Source: Ruegeria sp. R13_0
Lineage (GTDB): Bacteria > Pseudomonadota > Alphaproteobacteria > Rhodobacterales > Rhodobacteraceae
DNA length: 64,000 nucleotides
Direction of reading: 5' to 3'
Assembly (NCBI RefSeq): GCF_017743995.1
Contig: NZ_JAGHRB010000004.1
Coordinates: 62,001 to 126,000 of the forward strand
Shown here: piece after piece, positions 16,886-23,823 of the stretch
How the letters are laid out: each line of letters begins with the position of its first letter
Position numbering within the stretch: position 1 is the first letter of the stretch
The notes under the pieces: generated by a model
The model's input: only the letters and a program-made list of their open reading frames with translations
The model's database searches: none
Told to the model about the DNA's origin: nothing
Made by a program: the position numbers and the translations under genes

Positions 16886-16912
16886 CGGCGCGCTGTATGG
16901 CGCGCCGTTTTT
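16886..16912 (+). terminator. rho-independent terminator of adhC
   Basis: A perfect 8-bp stem CGGCGCGC/GCGCGCCG with loop TGTATG runs into TTTTT. The T-run touches the stop codon of the convergent DMT gene, so it may serve both directions. Confidence 0.9.
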
Positions 16913-17850
16913 CATTCGCCGGGTCGCGATGCGCCCGTATCCGATCGTGGTGACCGCACTCGCAGCACCGGCGTGTTGACCGAGGTGGTGTTCGACCGGC
17001 TTTCGCGCCAGACGACGAAGATGCCCGAGGCGATGATGACGCTTGCGCCGACCGCGACCCAGCCGTCGGGTCGTTCGCCAAAGAAGATCATGCCGAACAA
17101 GGTGGCCCAGATGATCTGGCTGTATTGGCTCGGGGCCACGACACCCGCCGGGGCCGCGCGATAGGCCAGAATGATCAGATGTTGTGCGATGACCGAGAAC
17201 ACGCCGACCAGCGCCATCATCGCCAGATGCAGCAGTGATGGCGGTTGATAGACTGCCGGTTGCATCAAGCTCATGACCACGATGGCCAGCAGCATCGGGT
17301 ATAGGATCAGCACGGCCGAGCGTTCCTCATTCCCGATCTTGCGCACCAGAACAGAGCCTAACGCGCTGCAAAACGCGGCTGTCAGGGCGGCCATGTGGCC
17401 GAGCGTGATATCCGTCGCGCCGGGGCGAAGAACGATCAGAACACCGATCAAGCCAACGCCGACCGCGGCCCAACGTTGGAAACGCACGACCTCTCCTAGA
17501 ATCGGAATCGATAGCACTGTGACGAACAGGGGGAAGGCAAACAGCAGCGAGTAGACCTCGGCCAGAGGCAGAACCGAAAAGGCATAGAAAGCGCAGACCA
17601 TGGATGTGACCATCAGCGCGGACCGGAGCAGGACCAGCCATGGGTGGTGTGGCAGGAAATTCCCGGTTGTGCGGTCTGTCAGGATCGTCACTGCCATGGG
17701 TACAAAGGAAAACAACGTGGCGAAGAAGATGATCTGCATCACCGAATAGGTCCCGCCCAGCACTTTGATCAGCGCGTCATGGCTGGCAAAGACCGCGAAT
17801 CCCAGAAACGCGAAACCAAGTCCCCTGAGGGTGGTGTTTTGAGTGCTCAT
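16912..17850 (-). CDS. EamA/DMT-family transporter
   Basis: A 312-residue protein with ten predicted helices in two EamA repeats. Typical motifs are SHDALIKVLGGTYSV in the first helix pair, the LLRSALM...FYAFSVLPLAEVYSLLFAFPLFV core, and APAGVVAPSQYSQIIWATLFGMIFFGERPD in the second repeat. DMT carriers export metabolites or amino acids, or take up nucleosides; the substrate cannot be assigned. It is convergent with adhC and followed upstream by a 140-base spacer to the truncated haemoglobin gene. Confidence 0.85.
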   Translation of the reverse strand: MSTQNTTLRGLGFAFLGFAVFASHDALIKVLGGTYSVMQIIFFATLFSFVPMAVTILTDRTTGNFLPHHPWLVLLRSALMVTSMVCAFYAFSVLPLAEVYSLLFAFPLFVTVLSIPILGEVVRFQRWAAVGVGLIGVLIVLRPGATDITLGHMAALTAAFCSALGSVLVRKIGNEERSAVLILYPMLLAIVVMSLMQPAVYQPPSLLHLAMMALVGVFSVIAQHLIILAYRAAPAGVVAPSQYSQIIWATLFGMIFFGERPDGWVAVGASVIIASGIFVVWRESRSNTTSVNTPVLRVRSPRSDTGASRPGE

Positions 17851-17992
17851 GATCTGGCCTCAGGCGATGTCGGTGTGGTGGCTTTAAGCCGGCGCAGCCA
17901 AATGGGCTGTCTTTTCCCTGAGTAGACGCATTTTCCCGGACCGTATAGCCCCTATTTTACCGCTAACACGGCAAAGCCGCCATGTTGTGAGG

Positions 17993-18406
17993 TCAACGCA
18001 GGATCGGCGGCGTGTCCTTGGGCTGTCGGGCGGATTGCACGCCCGCTTTCATCCCCACACCGATCCGCCGTGCCAGCGCGACCCAAGGGGTGGCGATCTC
18101 AGCGGGTAGGGTTTGGGTGGCGACCTCCTCGAACAGGTCCAGCCAGTGCGCGAACATCTCGGGCTGCACGTCGGGCCTTTCGCTGTGGACGCGCTGCGGA
18201 TTGCCGTTGTAGCTGCGCTCATAAAGGATGGCGTTGCGCCAGAAGGCGGCGATCTTGTCCTCATGCGCGGGCCAGTCGTGGACGTGCTTGTTGAAGACGG
18301 GTCCCAAAACAGCATCCTCGCGCACGCGGGCATAGAAAGCGTGGACCTGCGCGTTGATCTGGTCCGGCGTCGCGGGAAAGCGCGGGGGCAAGATGGGTCT
18401 GGTCAT
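17993..18406 (-). CDS. group III truncated haemoglobin
   Basis: A 137-residue 2-on-2 globin. The family pattern is intact: FYARVREDAVLGPVFN, then HEDKIAAFWRNAILYERSYNGNP, with His74 in R-V-H as the likely proximal (F8) ligand and MFAHWLDLFEE in the G helix. Group III proteins bind oxygen, NO or cyanide; no physiological role is settled. The start lies 48 bases after the dnaE2 stop on the same strand, so it may be read from the dnaE2 transcript and so respond to DNA damage, which is an inference. Confidence 0.87.
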   Translation of the reverse strand: MTRPILPPRFPATPDQINAQVHAFYARVREDAVLGPVFNKHVHDWPAHEDKIAAFWRNAILYERSYNGNPQRVHSERPDVQPEMFAHWLDLFEEVATQTLPAEIATPWVALARRIGVGMKAGVQSARQPKDTPPILR

Positions 18407-18454
18407 GGCGGTCTCGGATTTCGACTCTAGCCCGGGACATATCTAGGGCGGAGG

Positions 18455-21373
18455 TCAGGCAACAGGTGTGGTTTTGTCGCGCGGCTCGGGCGTCAGCAGA
18501 TGCCGGATCAGGGCCACAGGATGCGCCTTCAGGCTGAGGCGTGTGGCGACGTAATCCTCGACCACTTGTTCGCCCAATGTCATCTGCGGCAGGTAGGCTT
18601 CGGGTTCATCCAACGTCTCGCCTTCCAGATCCTGTGAAAACAGCGGCAGAGGCTTCGCGGTCGCAATCGCCTTGGCCTGCCACAGAGCCTCGCGCCGGGT
18701 CAGATCGCAGGCAGCGAAGGCATCGGCCTCGGCCAAACGTTCGATCACCGATGGCCCCAACCCTGCGCGACGCCAGACGTCATCCACTTGGGTGTAGCCG
18801 TTGCCCCGTGCGGCGGTCAGCCAACTGGCGTCTTCCTCGCTGAGGCCCTTGATCTGGCGGAACCCCAGCCGTAGGGCCAGCCCACCATGGCCATCAGGTT
18901 CCATCACATTGTCCCAGAAACTCGCATTGATGCAGACTGGCCGCACCTGAACCCCGTGTTCGCGGGCATCCCGCACGATCTGGGCCGGAGCATAGAACCC
19001 CATCGGCTGCGAGTTCAGCAGCGCGCAGGCGAAGATGCCCGGATGGTGACATTTGATCCAAGCCGAGGCATAGACCAGCAGCGCAAAGCTGGCCGCGTGG
19101 CTTTCGGGAAAACCATAAGATCCGAACCCTTCGATCTGGGAAAAACAGCGCTCCGCGAAATCCTGTTCGTAACCGTTGCGTTTCATCCCGCGTAAAAAGA
19201 GAGCGCGGAACTCGCTGACATTGCCGTGCTTTTTGAAGGTCGCCAGGGAGCGTCGCAGCCGGTCCGCCTGTTCCGGGGTGAAGCCCGCGCCGACAATGGC
19301 GATCTGCATCGCCTGCTCCTGAAACAGCGGTACGCCCAGTGTCTTGCCCAGCACATCCCCCAATGCGTCCGAGGGGAAGCTGACCTCCTCCTCTCCGTTC
19401 CGGCGGCGGATGTAAGGGTGGACCATATCACCCTGAATCGGGCCGGGGCGGATGATGGCGACCTCGATCACCAGATCGTAGAAATTGCGCGGCCGCATCC
19501 GGGGGAGGAAGTTCATCTGCGCCCGGCTTTCCACCTGAAATACCCCAATAGAGTCTGCTTTGCACAGCATATCATAGACCTCGGGATCCTCGGGCGGCAG
19601 GGTGGCGAGGGTATAGCCGGTCTGATGATGCTGTCCGATCAGGTCGAACGCCTTGCGAATACAGGTGAGCATCCCGAGGCTGAGGACATCGACCTTCAGT
19701 ATACCAAGGCTGTCGATGTCATCCTTGTCCCAGCAGATGACCGTGCGCCCCTCCATCGTGGCGTTTTCGATGGGGACAAGCTCGTCCAGCCGCCCCTCGG
19801 TGATGATGAAGCCGCCCACGTGCTGTGACAGATGGCGGGGGAAGCCATCGATCTCATAGACCAACATTAGAGTCTGTTTTAGCCGTCGATCTTCAGGATC
19901 GAGGCCGATTTCGCGCATCCGGTGCGCCTCAAGCCCTTTGGTCGAGAAGAAGCCCCAGAGCTGTGAGGACAGGGCCGAGATCGTGTCCTCGGTCAGACCC
20001 ATGGCGCGGCCGACCTCACGAATGGCACGCTTGCCGCGATAGTGAACAACCGTGGCGCAGAGGCCCGCGCGTTCGCGGCTGTAGCGGTCATAGATATGCT
20101 GGATCACCTCCTCGCGGCGTTCGTGTTCGAAATCGACGTCGATATCGGGCGGCTCGTCGCGGGCCTCGGAAACGAAGCGCTCAAAAACCATCGTGCCCAT
20201 CTCGGGGCTGACCTCGGTGATGCCGAGGCAGAAGCAGACCACCGAATTGGCCGCCGAGCCACGCCCCTGACACAGGATGTCGCGCGAGCGGGCGAAATGG
20301 ACGATATCTCGGACGGTCAGGAAATAAGGTTCATATTTCAGCTTACCGATCAGCCTCAGCTCATGGGCCAGCATCTTTTTGGCTTTGTCCGAAGCACCTG
20401 CAGGATAGCGCCATTTCAACCCCTCATGCGCCAGGCGGTGCAGGCGTTGGGTCGGGGTTTCCTGTTCGCTACCTTCGCTGGGGTATTCATAACGCAGCTC
20501 ATCCAGCGAGAAGGTGAGCTGTTCGCTGAGGTCATGGGCGCGGGTGACGGCCCCTTCATGACCCTTGAAGATCCGCAACATCTCACCCTCGGAGCGCAGC
20601 CGCTGTTCGCCATTGGCCAGCGCGTCGCGGCCCAGCTCATCCACCTTGCGGCGCAGGCGGATGGCGGTCAGCACATCGGCCAACTTGCGGCGCGCGCCGT
20701 GGTGGATCATAGGCGCGGCACTGGCGAGGGTGGGGATATCGAGTTGCTTGGATTCAGTCTCTAATAATGAGAAATACGTACCATCTGCGCCATCATAGCG
20801 AGGGTGCATTAGCAGATGTATCCGCCCACCAAAGCGGCGCGTCAGCTGTTGCGCCTGTGTCCGCCACGCGCTCGCGCCGCCCTTTGACCGGTCTGCTTGT
20901 GGCCAGAGCAGAAGATGGAGACCGTCGGAGAATTCAAGCAAGTCGGACAGGTGCAGGATGCAATCGCCTTTTTCCGCACGCAGGCGGCCTGCCGATAGAA
21001 TGCGGCACAGGTTCGCCCAGCCCTGCCGGTTCAGGGGCAGAGCGGTGACGGTGGGCGCGTCGGTGAAGATCAGCCGCGCTGCCGGGATCAGGCGCGGCAC
21101 CGCGTGGATCGGATAGGACGGCGGTTTGGGAATGTGATCGGGGCAGGGCGGGCCCAGGCGCGTGTTCTGCGCCTCCCACTCCAGCCGTTCATGCACCTTG
21201 CGTGCGATCTCGCGCGCTTGGGTATGGGCGCGAACGATCCCGGCGACCGAGTTGTCATCGGCAATCGCGATTGCGGGCAGGCCCAGGGTCACGGCACGCT
21301 CCATATACTCCTCGGGGTGAGAGGCCCCGGTGAGGAAGGTGAAGTTTGATGTGATCGACAGCTCGGCATACAT
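18455..21373 (-). CDS. dnaE2: error-prone DNA polymerase DnaE2 (ImuC), C-terminus short
   Basis: A 972-residue C-family polymerase of the SOS mutasome. It has an N-terminal PHP domain (MYAELSITSNFTFLTGASHP), palm motifs in CQGRGSAANSVVCF and DEPPDIDVDFEHERREEVI (catalytic acids), fingers with EQAMQIA, and the helix-hairpin-helix region FRQIKGLSEEDA. It ends soon after RLSLKAHPVALIRHLL. In well-known DnaE2 proteins a C-terminal OB-fold follows this segment; here the stop comes 15 residues later. A LexA-like box lies 17 bases before the start. It acts with ImuB (13613-15265) in damage-induced mutagenesis. Confidence 0.92.
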   Translation of the reverse strand: MYAELSITSNFTFLTGASHPEEYMERAVTLGLPAIAIADDNSVAGIVRAHTQAREIARKVHERLEWEAQNTRLGPPCPDHIPKPPSYPIHAVPRLIPAARLIFTDAPTVTALPLNRQGWANLCRILSAGRLRAEKGDCILHLSDLLEFSDGLHLLLWPQADRSKGGASAWRTQAQQLTRRFGGRIHLLMHPRYDGADGTYFSLLETESKQLDIPTLASAAPMIHHGARRKLADVLTAIRLRRKVDELGRDALANGEQRLRSEGEMLRIFKGHEGAVTRAHDLSEQLTFSLDELRYEYPSEGSEQETPTQRLHRLAHEGLKWRYPAGASDKAKKMLAHELRLIGKLKYEPYFLTVRDIVHFARSRDILCQGRGSAANSVVCFCLGITEVSPEMGTMVFERFVSEARDEPPDIDVDFEHERREEVIQHIYDRYSRERAGLCATVVHYRGKRAIREVGRAMGLTEDTISALSSQLWGFFSTKGLEAHRMREIGLDPEDRRLKQTLMLVYEIDGFPRHLSQHVGGFIITEGRLDELVPIENATMEGRTVICWDKDDIDSLGILKVDVLSLGMLTCIRKAFDLIGQHHQTGYTLATLPPEDPEVYDMLCKADSIGVFQVESRAQMNFLPRMRPRNFYDLVIEVAIIRPGPIQGDMVHPYIRRRNGEEEVSFPSDALGDVLGKTLGVPLFQEQAMQIAIVGAGFTPEQADRLRRSLATFKKHGNVSEFRALFLRGMKRNGYEQDFAERCFSQIEGFGSYGFPESHAASFALLVYASAWIKCHHPGIFACALLNSQPMGFYAPAQIVRDAREHGVQVRPVCINASFWDNVMEPDGHGGLALRLGFRQIKGLSEEDASWLTAARGNGYTQVDDVWRRAGLGPSVIERLAEADAFAACDLTRREALWQAKAIATAKPLPLFSQDLEGETLDEPEAYLPQMTLGEQVVEDYVATRLSLKAHPVALIRHLLTPEPRDKTTPVA

Positions 21374-21389
21374 GGCGATTCCTCATTAT

Positions 21390-21404
21390 ATTCACGTTTT
21401 GTTC
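21390..21404 (-). promoter_or_regulatory. LexA-like box of dnaE2
   Basis: ATTC-ACGTTTT-GTTC, read GAAC-AAAACGT-GAAT toward dnaE2; seven of eight conserved bases match. The GAACAAAA half is the same as in the imuB box. It lies between dnaE2 and the divergent DUF1203 gene and could affect both. Confidence 0.6.
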
Positions 21405-21483
21405 TTTTTCGAGTCCTTTGCGCAGGAACCGGGTCGCTTGTGGCTGATTGGGCGGGCATGGTCGGGAAAAAAGGAGACCTGAA

Positions 21484-21948
21484 ATGTTCAAGATCACCGC
21501 ACTCCCCACTGAGGAAGTCCGCGCCTTGCAGTCGGGAGAGCCAGATGCCTACGGTGCCACGCCTGAGCGGGCTGTTTCCACCGGCGCAGGCAATCCCTGT
21601 CGTCACTGCTTGCAGAACATCCCAGAGGGGCAGGACATGCTGATTTTGGCGCACAGACCCTTTTTAGAGCCACATCCCTATGCAGAAACCGGCCCAATCT
21701 TCCTGTGCGCCAAACCATGCGAGCGGTACGAAGGCGATGCATTGCCTGAGATCCTGACCTCTTCCCCCGACTACCTGATCAAGGGCTATGGTGAGGATGA
21801 TCGGATCGTCTACGGCACGGGTGCCATCACGCCAACGGACCAGATTGGGGCCAAAATCGCTGATATCTTTGCCAGACCGGACATCGCTTATATTCACGTT
21901 CGATCAGCGCGGAACAATTGCTATCAGGCGCGGATCGACCGGGCCTAG
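21484..21948 (+). CDS. DUF1203 protein
   Basis: A 154-residue protein starting MFKITALPTEEVRALQSG, with the DUF1203 landmarks: a GNPCRHCLQNIPEG motif with two cysteines, RPF-x-x-x-HPYAETGPIFLC, CERYEG near residue 80, and a C-terminal HVRSARNNCYQARIDR. The cysteines and aromatic-rich core hint at a small-molecule or metal-binding fold, but no function is established. The ATG at 21484 follows AAAGGAGACC. It is divergent from dnaE2 and overlaps the convergent ABC gene by four bases. Confidence 0.8.
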   Translation: MFKITALPTEEVRALQSGEPDAYGATPERAVSTGAGNPCRHCLQNIPEGQDMLILAHRPFLEPHPYAETGPIFLCAKPCERYEGDALPEILTSSPDYLIKGYGEDDRIVYGTGAITPTDQIGAKIADIFARPDIAYIHVRSARNNCYQARIDRA

Positions 21949-22970
21949 AGCTTGACGCGATGCATGCCCCGGCGCGGCTGATCCTGATCCTCGGCCGGGG
22001 TATCATCCGCACGTGATGAAGTCAGCGCAAGGAACACATCCTCGAGGTCCGCTTCTTCGGTTCGAACGTCGCGGATGCGGATATTGGCGGCGCGTACCGA
22101 TTCCAGAACCTGCTCGGCACTGGTCTGGGCGCTGCGGTACTGCAACACAAGGCTGCCATCGTCCCGCAAAGTGGCCTCGACACCATCCGTCATGGGCAAA
22201 TCGGTGACGGGGCTGTCAGGGGCGATCACCATCGTCCGGCTGTCCATGCGGCCCAGCAGGTTGGCCGTGCTTTCCTGGGTGATTTTTTCGCCGTGATTGA
22301 TGATAGCGATCTCGTCGCACATCTCTTGCGCTTCTTCCAGGTAATGCGTGGTGAGGATGATGGTCATGCCTTGCTCGTTCAGCTTGCGCACATTGGCCCA
22401 GAGCATCTGGCGGAGCTCGATATCAACGCCGGCGGTGGGTTCGTCCAGCACCAGGATCTTTGGGTGATGCACCAGTGCCTTGGCCAGCAACAGCCGACGC
22501 CGCATTCCGCCGGACAGCGTGCGGGCATAGGCCTCGGCCTTGTCGCTGAGGCCCACCAGTTCCAGAATCTCATCACTGCGGCGTTCAGCCTTTGGCACAC
22601 CGTAGAGACCGGCCTGAACCTCCAACGCGCCACGCGGGGAGAAAAAGGGATCAAGGTTCAGCTCTTGCGGCATGACACCGATGGCGGCGCGGGATGAGCG
22701 GGGGTTCTTGTCCTGATCATATCCCCAGATCGAAACATGGCCCGAGGATTTCACCACCAACCCGGCAAGGATGTTGATCAGGGTCGACTTCCCCGCCCCG
22801 TTGGGACCCAGCAAACCAAAGACCGACCCGCGCGGCACGGTCAGGTCGACGCCCTTCAAAGCGTGTTTCTCGGGCTGGCCTTTGCCGCCGCGATAGGTCT
22901 TACGCAGCCCTTCGATCCTGATTGCCGCATCGCTCATGTGGCTCTTGCCCCCGGTTTGCTCATCGCTCAT
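21945..22970 (-). CDS. ABC-2-type transporter ATP-binding protein
   Basis: An ATPase of about 341 residues with Walker A GPNGAGKST, signature LSGGMRRR, Walker B ILVLDEPTAG and the H-loop TTHYLEEA, then a C-terminal extension (residues about 240-320) ending LEDVFLALTS, typical of drug or polysaccharide ABC-2 exporters (NodI/CcmA-like). The start at 22970 has AGGTG upstream; ATG at 22937, eleven codons later, is an alternative. No permease gene is adjacent: the flanks are DUF1203 and a zinc-finger gene, so the membrane partner must be elsewhere. Confidence 0.87.
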   Translation of the reverse strand: MSDEQTGGKSHMSDAAIRIEGLRKTYRGGKGQPEKHALKGVDLTVPRGSVFGLLGPNGAGKSTLINILAGLVVKSSGHVSIWGYDQDKNPRSSRAAIGVMPQELNLDPFFSPRGALEVQAGLYGVPKAERRSDEILELVGLSDKAEAYARTLSGGMRRRLLLAKALVHHPKILVLDEPTAGVDIELRQMLWANVRKLNEQGMTIILTTHYLEEAQEMCDEIAIINHGEKITQESTANLLGRMDSRTMVIAPDSPVTDLPMTDGVEATLRDDGSLVLQYRSAQTSAEQVLESVRAANIRIRDVRTEEADLEDVFLALTSSRADDTPAEDQDQPRRGMHRVKL

Positions 22971-23024
22971 AAACGCACCTAATGCATGCCCGCGAGGCCG
23001 ACAACCAGTGAAGGATCGCCAGCC

Positions 23025-23201
23025 GTGACAATCGAAGCGCCGGAAACGAAGATCGTGGAAACTTCTCGTGTTGCCTGTGATGGCGGCGAAGGCGCGTTGG
23101 GGCACCCGCGGGTGTGGCTGCAGATTCCGGAAGACACCGGTTGGGTCGAGTGCCCCTATTGCGATTGCAAATATGTCCTGAAGGGCACAGAGCAAAACTG
23201 A
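23025..23201 (+). CDS. small zinc-finger (zf-CHCC) protein
   Basis: A 58-residue protein with the CHCC zinc-finger pattern: VACDGG, then GHPRVWL, then [11 protein letters not shown]. The ligands would be one Cys, His and the CPYC pair. The fold is that of the NDUFS6/complex I accessory subunit family, and bacterial copies are common in alphaproteobacteria near respiratory or core genes. The start is taken as GTG at 23025 because AAGGAT precedes it; an upstream ATG at 22986 lacks a ribosome site. It is divergent from the ABC ATPase, 54 bases away. Confidence 0.8.
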   Translation: MTIEAPETKIVETSRVACDGGEGALGHPRVWLQIPEDTGWVECPYCDCKYVLKGTEQN

Positions 23202-23282
23202 TTGCCAGCCCAAACGGGTGCCGCCCCAATCTCGCCGCGTTTATCATGGTAACTCTCGCTGAGACCAACGCAGGTGAGTGTG

Positions 23283-23753
23283 ATGACCGACATGACTGCA
23301 ACAGAGACGGCCAATCCCGTGTTCGGCTGGATCGGATTTTGCCTTGCAGCGATGGCCCTGTTCGCGGCGCTGTTCGTGTTCTGGGCTGGGCCTTTCGCGC
23401 CGCAGCAATCCACCGGCGTGTCACTGGGGGAGCTGGCGGCCGAGCTTGGTAAATCCACCCTGCGCGCCGCTGCTGGGCTAGAGCAGCCCGAACCCGTCGC
23501 CCAAACTCGTGATCTGGACGACTTCCTGCAAATCGGTGTCGCCATGCTGGGCGGATTAGCCATTGTTGTTTCTGTTATTGGCATCTTGCGTCATGAACGG
23601 ATGCGGCCTGCTATCGCCGGGGTGACCATTGGCGTCGGCGCAATCCTGTTTCAGTTCTTCGCGATGGCCTTCTTTGCCTTCCTCGGCGCGCTGATTATCA
23701 TGGCGCTGCTTCACAGTTTCTCGGATGTGTTTGGCGGCCTCTTTGGCGGTTAA
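23283..23753 (+). CDS. hypothetical inner-membrane protein
   Basis: A 156-residue protein with about four hydrophobic segments: residues about 17-38 (GWIGFCLAAMALFAALFVFWAG), then a polar loop of about 45 residues rich in Ala, Glu and Pro, then three helices including GVAMLGGLAIVVSVIGIL and FQFFAMAFFAFLGALIIMALL. I do not recognise a characterised family. The ATG at 23283 follows CAGGTGAG; GTG at 23274 is possible. It is followed by polA 70 bases downstream in the same direction. Confidence 0.6.
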   Translation: MTDMTATETANPVFGWIGFCLAAMALFAALFVFWAGPFAPQQSTGVSLGELAAELGKSTLRAAAGLEQPEPVAQTRDLDDFLQIGVAMLGGLAIVVSVIGILRHERMRPAIAGVTIGVGAILFQFFAMAFFAFLGALIIMALLHSFSDVFGGLFGG

Positions 23754-23823
23754 CTGACGTTCCTCACTGGTCAGTCGCGCGGCCCTGTGGCAGAACCGTC
23801 CCTGACCGACAGGGAGCACGCGC

